This document shows positions 50,847-59,796 of a DNA stretch of 64,000 bases, piece by piece. Numbering within the stretch: position 1 is the first letter of the stretch; every line of letters begins with the position of its first letter. Source of the DNA: Achromobacter sp. ASV32 (lineage in GTDB: Bacteria; Pseudomonadota; Gammaproteobacteria; Burkholderiales; Burkholderiaceae_B). The stretch lies in NCBI RefSeq assembly GCF_016428805.1, contig NZ_JAELTJ010000003.1, positions 1 through 64,000 of the forward strand, written 5' to 3'. A program made the translations under genes and the position numbers. The notes beneath the pieces are model-generated. The model had not been told where the DNA came from. It did not search any database and saw only the letters and a list, made by a program, of their open reading frames with translations.

Positions 50847-51274
50847 GCGGCACCGGAGGGTATTTTCCTGGCGCCCTGGCGCGCCTGGGCCGCTGGCTGC
50901 CCGCGCCACTGCTGTCGTTGCATGCCGTGGCCGGGCTGGAACTGGCGCGGCGTTTGAAATGGCTGACGCCGCCGCCGGAACTGGACGGGCGCAGCTTTGC
51001 CATCACGGTGCAAGACCTGGGCCTGCGCAGCAGCTTCCAGGTCCGGGACGGGGCGTTCCGCCCATGCTGGGACCGGGCGCCTTGCGAACTGGAACTGGGC
51101 GCGCGTTCGGCGGACCTGCTGGCCCTGATGCGCGCAGAGACCGACGCGGACACGCTGTTTTTCCAGCGCCGATTGCGCATATCGGGGGATACGGAGCTGG
51201 GCCTGATCGTGAAGAACTGGCTGGACGCGACACCGCGCCCGGCCTGGCTGCAACGGCTGGGGGCTGCGCGCTAG
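50843..51274 (+). CDS. ubiT: SCP2-domain accessory factor UbiT
   Basis: Lipid-binding SCP2-type protein of 143 residues, the third component of the oxygen-independent ubiquinone route, thought to bind the prenylated intermediates. The SCP2 core is LDGRSFAITVQDLGLRSSFQ and SADLLALMRAETDADTLFFQ, then RRLRISGDTELGLIVKNWLD. Start overlaps ubiV by ATGA. The gene order ubiU-ubiV-ubiT matches other denitrifying proteobacteria and suggests respiration on nitrate or other acceptors. Confidence 0.93.
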   Translation: MSGTGGYFPGALARLGRWLPAPLLSLHAVAGLELARRLKWLTPPPELDGRSFAITVQDLGLRSSFQVRDGAFRPCWDRAPCELELGARSADLLALMRAETDADTLFFQRRLRISGDTELGLIVKNWLDATPRPAWLQRLGAAR

Positions 51275-51329
51275 GGCGCGCAGACCGGGCCGGGGGCCCC
51301 ACGCAGGCAAGCGTGCGCCGCCCACCGGA

Positions 51330-53567
51330 TCAGCCGCGCCGGCCCTCCATGGCGCGTGCCACGCGCGACAACGCCAGGCTGGCCGCGAAATACAGCAGTG
51401 CCACGGCCAGGTAGACCTCGACGTGGTAGGGCCGCCAATCGGTGCCGGCCACCACCGCCTTGGCCGCGCCCAGCACGTCGAACACGCCGATGATGCTGAC
51501 CAGCGACGTGTCCTTGACCGCGCCTACGAACACCCCCAGCGCGGCCGGCGCGGCGATGCGGCGGGCTTGCGGCCAGATCACCGTCCAATAGGCCAGGGTG
51601 GGACGCATGCCCAGCGCCCGCGCCGCCATCATCTGACCGGCCGGAATGGCCTGCAGCGCCCCGCGCAGCACCTCGGCCAGCAGGCAGGCGGTATGCAGCG
51701 TCAGCGCCGCCAGGGCCATGCTGAACTTGGAAACGCCGCCGCCCAGCAGCAGCGGCAGCACGAACGAGGCGAACAGCAATTGGGTCACCAGCGGCACGCC
51801 GCGCACGGCCTCGATCAAGGCTGCGGCCGCCAGCGAGCCGCCACGGCCGCCGGAGCGGCGCAACAACGCCAGGCCAAAGGCCAGCGGCACGGCCGCGATC
51901 AGCGCCGCGATCGCCAGGATCAGTGTCACCAGCAAGCCGCCCCAACGCAACGGGCCGATGGCCGCGCCGCCCCAAGGCCAGCCGCCCAGCGCGCCCACGG
52001 TCACGGCCAGGGCCAGCGCGATCAGTGCCAGGCGCAAACGAGCGGACAGGTGGCCGACGCCCAGCGCCACCGCCACGCCCGCCAGCAGCGCGGCGCATGC
52101 GATCAGGGCCTGCGGCCGGTCGGCCGGCGTCATGGCGCCGAACAGCAGCAGCGGCAGGTTATCGCCCACCGCGGCCCAGCAGGCGCCGGCGGCGGCTGCG
52201 CAGTCGGCCGGGTTGCCGTGCCACACCGCGCGCAGCACGGCCCAGTCCAGGACTGTCCAGCCGGCAGCGGCCAACGCCAACCCGGTCAGAACGGATCCCG
52301 GCCCGCGCCGCCACGTGGCGGCGCGGCGCGCATCGCCGCCCAGCACGGACAGGCCCGGCCGGTCACCCAGGCGGGCGCCGTGGCTGTCGCCGGGGCCATG
52401 ACGCGCATGGCGCGCATTCCAGGCCGACAGCGTGCCGCCCAAGGCCAGCGCCAGGCCCAGGTACACCGCCACGGCCAGGGCGATGCCTTCCAGCGCCAGC
52501 CCGGTCTGGGTGATCGCGGTATTGATGACGGCCATCAGTTCCTGGTAGCCGATGGCGATGGCCAGCGTGCTGTTCTTGATCAGCGCCAGGCACTGATTGG
52601 CGTAGGGCGGCAGCGCGACGCGCGCGGCGTAGGGCGCGATCACCCGGCGCAGCACGCTCGCCGGCGTCAACGCCATGGCCTGGCCGGCCTCGACCAGGCC
52701 CACGGGCACCGCGCGCACCGAGGCGCGCACGATGTCGGCGATGTAGGCGGCATGGAACACGATCAGGCCGATGGCCAGCGCCGCGAACTCAATGCTGGGT
52801 TGCCAGCCGCCTTGCAGACCCAGCCCGCGCTTGACGGGCAGGTCCACCTGTATGGGTGGCAGCAACGACCACGCCAGCAGGACCAGCGCCAGCGGCAGCC
52901 GCCGCGTGGCCCAACGGGTGGCCGGGTATTGCCTGCGGCCTGCATCCGTCGGGAGTGCAGCGGCCGGCCCGCGGCCGGCGATACGACTACGCCAGCGCTG
53001 CGCCAGCCAGCCCGCCGCCAGGGCGGCCAGCGCTACCGCCAGATACGGCAGCCAGCCATGCAACGCGGGCAGCGCCAGCCCGCGGTTGGACAGCAGCACC
53101 GACGGCAGCGGCGCCCAGGCCTGACGCGCATCGGGCAATCGCAGCAACAGGCCGTACCAGACGAACAGCTGCAGCAGCACCGGCGTGTTGCGCAGCGGGG
53201 CAATGACGGCGGCGGCGCCGCGCGCGGCCAGCGGATTGGCCGACAGACGCAGCAACCCCAGTCCGATGCCCAGCAACGTCGCGATGGGAATGGCCACCAG
53301 CGCCACGGTCAGCGTATTGACCAGCCCGGCGGCAATCGACATCCAGTACGGATCGTCGGGCGTGACCGGCAGCAGGCTTTCCGAAATGCGAAAGCCCGCC
53401 GGCTGGAACAAAAAGCCGAAACCGCCGTGGATGCCGCGGGCCGCCTGCACCGATTCGATATGCAGCAGCAGTACGGCAGCCAGGCCGCCCAGCGCCAGCG
53501 TCCAGGCCAGGGCGGGCAGCCAGCGCCGCAGGGCAGGCCGCCAGGGCAGGGCAAGGGTGGCGATCAC
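51330..53567 (-). CDS. Fused amino-acid ABC transporter permease (AapQ-AapM type in one chain)
   Basis: Membrane protein of 745 residues from GTG 53567, containing two complete HisM-type permease modules. The first has GLVNTLTVALVAIPIATLLG and ADIVRASVRAVPVGLVEAGQA-MAL with the EAA-like loop; the second has RGVPLVTQLLFASFVLPLLL and AEVLRGALQAIPAGQMMAARALGM. AapQ and AapM are usually separate genes of about 390 residues, so this is a natural fusion. The linker around residues 390-430 is charged and Gly/Arg-rich. It follows the solute-binding protein gene by 7 bases. No ATPase gene lies nearby. Confidence 0.9.
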   Translation of the reverse strand: MIATLALPWRPALRRWLPALAWTLALGGLAAVLLLHIESVQAARGIHGGFGFLFQPAGFRISESLLPVTPDDPYWMSIAAGLVNTLTVALVAIPIATLLGIGLGLLRLSANPLAARGAAAVIAPLRNTPVLLQLFVWYGLLLRLPDARQAWAPLPSVLLSNRGLALPALHGWLPYLAVALAALAAGWLAQRWRSRIAGRGPAAALPTDAGRRQYPATRWATRRLPLALVLLAWSLLPPIQVDLPVKRGLGLQGGWQPSIEFAALAIGLIVFHAAYIADIVRASVRAVPVGLVEAGQAMALTPASVLRRVIAPYAARVALPPYANQCLALIKNSTLAIAIGYQELMAVINTAITQTGLALEGIALAVAVYLGLALALGGTLSAWNARHARHGPGDSHGARLGDRPGLSVLGGDARRAATWRRGPGSVLTGLALAAAGWTVLDWAVLRAVWHGNPADCAAAAGACWAAVGDNLPLLLFGAMTPADRPQALIACAALLAGVAVALGVGHLSARLRLALIALALAVTVGALGGWPWGGAAIGPLRWGGLLVTLILAIAALIAAVPLAFGLALLRRSGGRGGSLAAAALIEAVRGVPLVTQLLFASFVLPLLLGGGVSKFSMALAALTLHTACLLAEVLRGALQAIPAGQMMAARALGMRPTLAYWTVIWPQARRIAAPAALGVFVGAVKDTSLVSIIGVFDVLGAAKAVVAGTDWRPYHVEVYLAVALLYFAASLALSRVARAMEGRRG

Positions 53568-53574
53568 TTGTGGC

Positions 53575-54600
53575 TTACTGGAACGGCGGCGAATACAGCA
53601 GCCCGCCCTGGTTCCATTGCGCATTCAGGCCGCGCTCCAGTTTCAGCGGGGTGGCCGCACCCAGGTTGCGGTCCCACACTTCGCCGTAATTGCCCACGGC
53701 CTTGATGACGTTCCGGACCCACCGCTCATCCAGGCCGAAGCTCTTGCCGATGCCCGCGTCCAGGCCGAGCAGGCGGCGCACCTGCGCGTCGGTGGTCTGC
53801 GCCTGGCTGTCGACGTTCCGGGACGTGATGCCCAGTTCTTCTGCGGCCACCAGCGCGTTCACCGTCCAGCGCACGATCGCGGTCCAGTTCGGATCGTCCT
53901 GGCGCACGAAGGGGCCCAGCGGCGACTTGTTGATGCGCTCGGGCAGGATGATGAAGTCATCCGGATTGGCGGCGCGCGCGGCGCGGCTGGCGGCCAGGGT
54001 CGATGCGTCGGACAGGTAGACGTCGCAACGGCCTGCGTAGAAAGCCTGTTCCAGCTCCACCAGGTTCTCGATCACCACGGGGCGGTAGGTGAGCTTGTGC
54101 TTCTTGAAGTAGTCGACGAGGTTCTGTTCGTTGACGGTGCCGGGCTGCACGCAGACCTGTGCGCCGTCCAGCTCGGTGGCGCTTTTCACGCCCAGCTTGC
54201 GCGGCACCAGGAAGCCCTGGCCGTCGTAGAACACGATGCCGGCGGACACGATGCCCAGTCCGGCATCGCGGCTCGACGTAATCGTGGTGTTGCGGTTCAG
54301 TACGTCGATCTCGCCGCCCTGCAGGGCGGGAAAGCGCTGCTGCGAACTGAGCGGCACGAAGCGGGTTTTCTCGGGATCGCCCAGCACCGCGGCGGCCAGT
54401 GCGCGGCACAGGTCGGCGTCCAGGCCGGTCCAGCGGCCTTGCTTGTCGGCGATGGACAGGCCCGCGGAACCCTGGCTGACGCCGCACACCAGTTCGCCGC
54501 GCTTCTTGATGGCGTCGACCGTGACGCCTGCCGTGGACGCGCCCGCATAAGCCAGCGCCGCCGCCACGCCGGCGGTCTTGAGGATAGAGATCAACCGCAT
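53575..54600 (-). CDS. Amino-acid ABC transporter solute-binding protein (AapJ-like)
   Basis: Periplasmic binding protein of 341 residues. Signal peptide (RLISILKTAGVAAALAYAGA, cleavage near STAG), then VDAIKKRGELVCGVSQGSAG, GLDADLCRALAAAVLGDPEK and the GGEIDVLNRNTTITSSRDAG pattern of AapJ/general amino-acid binding proteins. ATG 54600 follows GGGAA. The permease fusion follows directly. The regulated substrate is probably an L-amino acid, perhaps sulfur-containing given the neighbouring genes (inference). Confidence 0.93.
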   Translation of the reverse strand: MRLISILKTAGVAAALAYAGASTAGVTVDAIKKRGELVCGVSQGSAGLSIADKQGRWTGLDADLCRALAAAVLGDPEKTRFVPLSSQQRFPALQGGEIDVLNRNTTITSSRDAGLGIVSAGIVFYDGQGFLVPRKLGVKSATELDGAQVCVQPGTVNEQNLVDYFKKHKLTYRPVVIENLVELEQAFYAGRCDVYLSDASTLAASRAARAANPDDFIILPERINKSPLGPFVRQDDPNWTAIVRWTVNALVAAEELGITSRNVDSQAQTTDAQVRRLLGLDAGIGKSFGLDERWVRNVIKAVGNYGEVWDRNLGAATPLKLERGLNAQWNQGGLLYSPPFQ

Positions 54601-54769
54601 GCCATTCCCGTATTCGTTGTATGCAAGAAAGGCATGAATTCTATGGCTGCGTCCCTGTGCGGCGAGCGACTGTATGGTCATATGGTTATGAGAACTTAGC
54701 CTTATCCAGATTCGCGTCATATACCTAGAATCCGTCCATACCAAGTTGGATGGACGAAGAAGGTCGCGC

Positions 54770-55909
54770 ATGAGCTGGCAGGACGAATTCAGGCAGTGGT
54801 TTCCCATCACACGCGACAAGGCCTACGCCAATATCGCCTACACCAGCCCGCTGGCGCCCAAGGTGGCTGGCGCGGTTGCCGGCTTTTTTGACAGCATCAC
54901 GCATGCCCGCAGCGACAAGCCGCAATGGCTGCGCGATGCCAGCGCGCTGCGCGTGCGCCTGGCCCGCCTGATCGGCGGCGACGCGCGCCGGCTGGCCTTT
55001 ACCAAGAACACGACCGAAGGCTTGAACACGGTCGCGCAGGGACTGGCCTGGCAAGACGGCGACAACCTCATCGTTGACGACCAGGAGCATCCCACCAACG
55101 CCTTGCCCTGGCTGAACCTGCGCCGCCGCGGCGTGCAGGTGCGCGTGCCGCCATCACGGTCGCATCGCTACACGGTCGATGACCTGTGGCAGCACGTCGA
55201 TGCCCGCACGCGGCTCATTGCCGTGTCGTGGGTGCAGTACGGCACCGGCCTGCGCACCGACATCGCCGAGCTCGGCCGGCGTTGCGCCGAACGCGGCATC
55301 TGGCTGGTGGTCGATGGCATCCAGGGCGCGGGGCTGCTGCGCGCGCAAGTGGACGCCTGGGGCGTGGATGCGTTCGCCTGCGGCGCGCACAAAGGCCTGC
55401 TGGGCCCGCTGGGCGTGGGCTTTCTGCACGTCTCGCCGCGCCTGCTGGACGCGCTGGACCCGCTTTACATCGGGCCGTCCGAAGTCACCACGCTGGGCAA
55501 GACCGGCCTGCAATGGCAGGTGAGCGTGGCGGATGCGGGCGATGCCCGCCGCCTGGAGACGGGCAATCTGAATTACCCGGGCATCGCCGGCCTGGCCGGC
55601 GCACTGGACCTGATCGAATGGGCGCGGCCCGAGCGCATCGAACCGTGGGTGCTGGAACTGTCCACGGCGCTGAGCGACGGTTTACGCGCCCAGGGGCTGC
55701 AGGTAGTATCGCCTGCCGACGCCGCGCTGCGCAGCACCACCACGGCATTGCGCGTGGCCGATCCGGTCGCCGCGCTGGCCCACCTGACCCGCGAAGGCGT
55801 GGTGGCCAGTCTGGTGGAGTATGGTTACCTGCGCCTGTCCGTCGGCGCCTACAACAATCACGGGGACATCGAACGCATCCTGCGCGCCGCGCGCGGGTTC
55901 GCCGCCTGA
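54770..55909 (+). CDS. Class V aminotransferase/cysteine-desulfurase-like enzyme
   Basis: PLP-dependent enzyme of 379 residues. Conserved: AFTKNTTEGLNTVAQGLAWQ, VDDQEHPTNALPWLNL, WLVVDGIQGAGLLRA, and the PLP-Lys region FACGAHKGLLGPLGVGFL. It is close to the isopenicillin-N-epimerase/CsdA-like group. No obvious desulfurase Cys near the C-terminus, so the catalysed reaction is unclear. AAGG precedes ATG 54770. It is transcribed with metY and divergent from the amino-acid importer, supporting a role in processing an imported sulfur amino acid (inference). Confidence 0.85.
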   Translation: MSWQDEFRQWFPITRDKAYANIAYTSPLAPKVAGAVAGFFDSITHARSDKPQWLRDASALRVRLARLIGGDARRLAFTKNTTEGLNTVAQGLAWQDGDNLIVDDQEHPTNALPWLNLRRRGVQVRVPPSRSHRYTVDDLWQHVDARTRLIAVSWVQYGTGLRTDIAELGRRCAERGIWLVVDGIQGAGLLRAQVDAWGVDAFACGAHKGLLGPLGVGFLHVSPRLLDALDPLYIGPSEVTTLGKTGLQWQVSVADAGDARRLETGNLNYPGIAGLAGALDLIEWARPERIEPWVLELSTALSDGLRAQGLQVVSPADAALRSTTTALRVADPVAALAHLTREGVVASLVEYGYLRLSVGAYNNHGDIERILRAARGFAA

Positions 55910-55944
55910 TCCCCCCATCGATAACGCATCTCAAGGAGAGACAC

Positions 55945-57240
55945 ATGACTGAAGCGAAAAAGCCCGATTGGCGGCTGGAAACCATTGCCGTGCACGGCGG
56001 CTACCGCCCCGACCCGACCACGCGCGCCGTGGCGGTACCGATCTACCAGACCGTGGCCTACGCCTTTGACGACACCCAGCACGGCGCGGACCTGTTCGAC
56101 CTGAAGGTCGCGGGCAACATCTACACCCGCATCATGAATCCGACCACCGACGTGCTGGAGCAGCGCGTGGCGGCCCTGGAAGGCGGCATCGCCGCGCTGG
56201 CGCTGGCCTCGGGCCAGGCCGCGGTGACCTACGCGATCCTGACCATCGCCGAAGCCGGCGACAACATCATTTCGTCCAGCACGCTGTACGGCGGCACCTA
56301 CAACCTGTTCGCCCACACGCTGCCGCAATACGGCATCACCACGCGCTTTGCCAACCCCAGCGACCTGGCCGCCTTCGAGGCGCAGATCGATGACCGCACC
56401 AAAGCGATCTTCGCCGAGTCCGTGGGCAACCCGCTGGGCAACATCACCGACATTGCCGCGCTGGCCGAGCTGGCCCACCGCCATGGCCTGCCGCTGATCG
56501 TCGACAACACCGTGCCGTCGCCGTACCTGCTGCGGCCCATCGAGCACGGCGCCGACATCGTGGTGCAGTCGCTGACCAAGTACCTGGGCGGCCACGGCAC
56601 CAGCCTGGGCGGCGCCATCATCGACTCGGGCAAGTTCCCCTGGGCCGAGCACAAGGCCCGCTTCAAGCGCCTGAACGAACCGGACATCAGCTACCACGGC
56701 GTGGTGTACACGGAAGCCTTCGGCCCGGCCGCCTACATCGGCCGCGCCCGCGTGGTGCCGCTGCGCAATACCGGCGCCGCGATTTCCCCGTTCAACTCGT
56801 TCCAGATCCTGCAAGGCATCGAGACGCTGGCGCTGCGCGTGGACCGCATCGTCGAAAACGCCGTCAAGGTGGCCCGCTACCTGCGCGAGCATGCCAAGGT
56901 GGAGTGGGTCAACTACGCCGGTCTGCCGGACCACCCTGACCACGCGCTGGTGCAAAAGTACCTGGGCGGCAAGGCGCCGGGCCTGTTCACGTTCGGCGTG
57001 AAGGGCGGCCGCGAGGCCGGCGCGCGCTTCCAGGATGCGCTGCAACTGTTCACCCGCCTGGTCAACATCGGCGACGCCAAGTCGCTGGCGACGCATCCGG
57101 CGTCCACCACCCACCGCCAGCTCAACCCCGAAGAGCTGCAAAAGGCTGGCGTGCGCGAGGAAACCGTGCGCCTGTCCATCGGCATCGAGCACATCGACGA
57201 CCTGCTGGCCGATCTGGACCAGGCGCTGGCGCAGGTGTAA
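55945..57240 (+). CDS. metY: O-acetylhomoserine aminocarboxypropyltransferase (sulfhydrylase)
   Basis: PLP enzyme of 431 residues making homocysteine from O-acetylhomoserine and sulfide or thiols. Conserved: TIAVHGGYRPDPTTRAVAVP, VAYAFDDTQHGADLF, TRIMNPTTDVLEQRVAALEG and the PLP-Lys segment QSLTKYLGGHGTSLGGAII. Full family length. Strong AAGGAGAG before the ATG. It follows the class V enzyme after 35 bp and is followed by a secreted hydrolase at 5 bp. Confidence 0.95.
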   Translation: MTEAKKPDWRLETIAVHGGYRPDPTTRAVAVPIYQTVAYAFDDTQHGADLFDLKVAGNIYTRIMNPTTDVLEQRVAALEGGIAALALASGQAAVTYAILTIAEAGDNIISSSTLYGGTYNLFAHTLPQYGITTRFANPSDLAAFEAQIDDRTKAIFAESVGNPLGNITDIAALAELAHRHGLPLIVDNTVPSPYLLRPIEHGADIVVQSLTKYLGGHGTSLGGAIIDSGKFPWAEHKARFKRLNEPDISYHGVVYTEAFGPAAYIGRARVVPLRNTGAAISPFNSFQILQGIETLALRVDRIVENAVKVARYLREHAKVEWVNYAGLPDHPDHALVQKYLGGKAPGLFTFGVKGGREAGARFQDALQLFTRLVNIGDAKSLATHPASTTHRQLNPEELQKAGVREETVRLSIGIEHIDDLLADLDQALAQV

Positions 57241-57245
57241 GCGGG

Positions 57246-58064
57246 ATGACGATGCTTCACCGCAGAACCCTGTTGAAGCTGGCCGCGGGCCTGCCCGCGC
57301 TGGCGGCTGCGCCCGCCGTCGCGGCGGCGCCGGCTGCCGCTCGCGCCAAGACCTACGTGCTGGCGCACGGCTCGTGGCATGGCGGCTGGTGCTGGCGCCC
57401 CGTGGCTGACCGGCTCCGGGCGGCCGGCCACCGCGTCCATGCGCCCAGCTTCACCGGCATGGGCGATCGGGCACATCTGTTGACCCCGGCCATCACCATC
57501 GACACCTTTGTCGAGGATCTGGTGCGGGTGATCCAGTCCGAAGAACTGAACGACGTGATTCTGGTCGGCCACAGCTTCGGCGGCATTCCGATCTCGGGCG
57601 TGGCCGATCGCATTCCCGAGCGCCTGGCGCACCTGGTGTATTTCGATTCTATCGTGCTGCAAAGCGGCCAGAATGCGTTTTCGGTGTATCCCAAGGCGGA
57701 TGCCGATGCCCGCATCGCGGCGGCATCCAAGGCCACCAATGGCCTGGCCGTGCCGATTCCCGATCCGCTGCCCGCGGCCTGGGGATTCAAACCCGGCAGC
57801 GCCGACGAGGCCTGGGTCAAGCGGCGCCTGACGGCGCATCCGCTGGCCAGCTACACCACGCCGCTGACGCTCAGGCATCCCATCGGCAACGGCCGGCCGC
57901 GCACCTACATCCACTGCACGCAGCCCGAACTGCCGGTGCTGGAAGAGTCGCGCAAACTGGTGAAGTCGCAGCAGGGCTGGAACTGGGTCGACATCGCCGC
58001 CCCGCACGAAGCCCACATCACGCATCCGGCGCTGCTGGCGGATGTGCTGCTGGGCTTGTCCTGA
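57246..58064 (+). CDS. Exported alpha/beta hydrolase (EstA/MenH-like, Tat-type leader)
   Basis: Protein of 272 residues with a signal sequence MLHRRTLLKLAAGLPALAAA (Tat-like Arg pair). The alpha/beta fold is short: LAHGSWHGGWCWRPVADRL near residue 39, nucleophile elbow LVGHSFGGIPISG, and APHEAHITHP with the catalytic His. Many relatives are annotated as salicylate or ester hydrolases. The start at 57246 or 57252 is undecided. It is the third gene of the metY operon, five bases downstream, which suggests export-related processing of the same substrate (inference). Confidence 0.85.
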   Translation: MTMLHRRTLLKLAAGLPALAAAPAVAAAPAAARAKTYVLAHGSWHGGWCWRPVADRLRAAGHRVHAPSFTGMGDRAHLLTPAITIDTFVEDLVRVIQSEELNDVILVGHSFGGIPISGVADRIPERLAHLVYFDSIVLQSGQNAFSVYPKADADARIAAASKATNGLAVPIPDPLPAAWGFKPGSADEAWVKRRLTAHPLASYTTPLTLRHPIGNGRPRTYIHCTQPELPVLEESRKLVKSQQGWNWVDIAAPHEAHITHPALLADVLLGLS

Positions 58065-58092
58065 TCGGGCCGGCGCTTGCCGGATCGCGGAC

Positions 58093-59028
58093 TCAGCCCA
58101 GGGCGTCCGGCAACGGGCGCCCCTTGCGCCAGGCCGACGGCGCCATGCCCTCGGTGCGCTGGAACACCCGGCTGAACGCCGACTGCGAGTGGTAGCCCAC
58201 TTGCTCGGCCGCATCCTGGATGCCCACGCCCTGCGACAGCAGGCGCCGCGCCACCCGCATGCGCAGCCGTTGCAGCAATTGCGCGGGCGTGGTGCCGCTT
58301 TGCAGCGTGAAACGGCGATGGAAAGTGGCCTTGGACATATGCACGTGGCGCGCCATGTCGTCCATGCTCCAGGGGTCTGCCGGCCGCGCCAGGATCGCCT
58401 GCAACAAGCCCGCCATGGCGGGGTCGCGCGCCAGCACGAACAGGCCGTAGGCCTGGCGGTCGTGGATCGCCAGGTGGCGCAGCATGAAGAAGATCAGCAT
58501 GTCCGTCAGACGTTCCAGCACCACGGCCGACGCGCCGCCTTCGCGCGCGGTTTCGCCCAGGATCAGGTCGAACACGCCGCGCGCGCTGGCATAGCGGGCA
58601 TCGTGGGCGCGCAGCAGCAGCACGTCGGGCAGGGTGTCGGCCAGCAGGTCGGCCAGCCCGGGCCGAAACTGGAAAAAGCCGCAGGCCAGTCCCGTGCCGT
58701 CGGGCTGCGGCGGCGACAGCGGCTGCATCGCCTTGCAGGCCGGCGCGCCTGGTTCGGGCGGGTCCAGCGGCGTCAGTGCATGCGGCAGGTCACGCAGGAA
58801 GAACACGCCGTCGCCCGCCGACAGTGTCAACGGTGTCTGATCCGCGCCCAAGTCGACGCGGCAGCGTCCGTGCAGCACCAGGTGGAAGCTGGCCCGTGCC
58901 CGCCCGCTGGTGCTGGCGGACCAATTGCCGCAATACTGGCCCAGGTGATACAAGCTGGATTGAACTTCCAGGCTGGACAGAAGCAGGGCGTCGACGGCGG
59001 CTTGATCGGTGTTCGGGGCAGGCAGCAT
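58093..59028 (-). CDS. AraC family regulator with Cupin_6 sensor domain
   Basis: Protein of about 311 residues. N-terminal cupin (SSLYHLGQYCGNWSASTSG, ASFHLVLHGRCRVDLG) and C-terminal AraC domain (SMDDMARHVHMSKATFHRRF, GIQDAAEQVGYHSQSAFSRV, RTEGMAPSAWRKG). ATG 59028 is chosen because the family N-terminus begins near MLPAPNTDQ; an in-frame ATG at 59154 would add a non-conserved tail. Divergent from the AhpD/acyl-CoA dehydrogenase/ABC operon starting at 59239, which it probably controls. Confidence 0.88.
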   Translation of the reverse strand: MLPAPNTDQAAVDALLLSSLEVQSSLYHLGQYCGNWSASTSGRARASFHLVLHGRCRVDLGADQTPLTLSAGDGVFFLRDLPHALTPLDPPEPGAPACKAMQPLSPPQPDGTGLACGFFQFRPGLADLLADTLPDVLLLRAHDARYASARGVFDLILGETAREGGASAVVLERLTDMLIFFMLRHLAIHDRQAYGLFVLARDPAMAGLLQAILARPADPWSMDDMARHVHMSKATFHRRFTLQSGTTPAQLLQRLRMRVARRLLSQGVGIQDAAEQVGYHSQSAFSRVFQRTEGMAPSAWRKGRPLPDALG

Positions 59029-59238
59029 GGCGGTGTCAGGACGGGGCGCTGGCCGCCAGGTCTGATATGGCACGACGACCGGAGCAGTTTGGCGGGATGA
59101 TGCGGCAGGCGCCTGGTTATATAGGCATAGCTGAAAGTCGATAAGATCGAGCATCAGCTTGCGATCCCCGTGCATTGTCGCGCGGGCCAGGGCCACCGCA
59201 CAATCGTGTTTTCATTGAACGTCCTGCAGGAGACTCTC

Positions 59239-59796
59239 ATGGCCCGTCTGCCCATCCATACCGCGCAAAGCGCGCCCGAATCCACCCGCGCGGCGCTTGC
59301 CGCCGCGGAGCAGGGTGCCGGTTACCTGTCGAATCTGCTGGGCGTGCTGGCCAGTGCGCCGGCGGCGCTCGAAGCCTACCAGACGCTGTCGCAGATCAAC
59401 GCCCGCGCCGGGCTGACGCTGCAAGAGCGTGAAGTGGTGCAACTGGTCGCCGGCACCCGCCACGGTTGCACGTTCTGCGTGGCTGGGCACACCGCGCTGG
59501 CGCGCAACAAGGCCAAGCTGTCGCCCGAAGTCGTCGATGCGCTGCGCGCCCAGGGCGTGCTGCCCGATGCCCGGCTGCAGGCGCTGGCGGCCTTTACCGA
59601 AGCCGTCATCCAGACGCGCGGGCGCGTCAGCGACGAGGCCCTGCAAGCCTTGCGCGGGGCCGGCTACACCGACGGCAACGCGCTGGAAGTGATCCTGGGG
59701 GTGGGGCTGGCCACGATCTGCAACTTCGCCAACAACCTGGCCCAGACGCCGCTGAACGAACAACTGAGCGCCTACGCCTGGAGCGGTGCCCAATGA
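59239..59796 (+). CDS. AhpD/carboxymuconolactone decarboxylase family protein
   Basis: Helical protein of 185 residues with the CMD/AhpD motif GTRHGCTFCVAGHTALAR (C-x-x-C, then H), typical of alkylhydroperoxidase AhpD-like reductases. EREVVQLVA precedes it. Good AGGAGA before the ATG. First gene of an operon with an acyl-CoA-dehydrogenase-like enzyme, ATPase, binding protein and permease. Its role may be peroxide removal or a thiol-based reaction on the imported compound (inference). Confidence 0.88.
   Translation: MARLPIHTAQSAPESTRAALAAAEQGAGYLSNLLGVLASAPAALEAYQTLSQINARAGLTLQEREVVQLVAGTRHGCTFCVAGHTALARNKAKLSPEVVDALRAQGVLPDARLQALAAFTEAVIQTRGRVSDEALQALRGAGYTDGNALEVILGVGLATICNFANNLAQTPLNEQLSAYAWSGAQ

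Noticed and set aside
51423-53705. Very long open frame opposite the fused permease
   Set aside because: It mirrors a membrane-protein gene with strong third-position GC bias; the product is Gln/Arg/His-rich low complexity, so it is not a gene.
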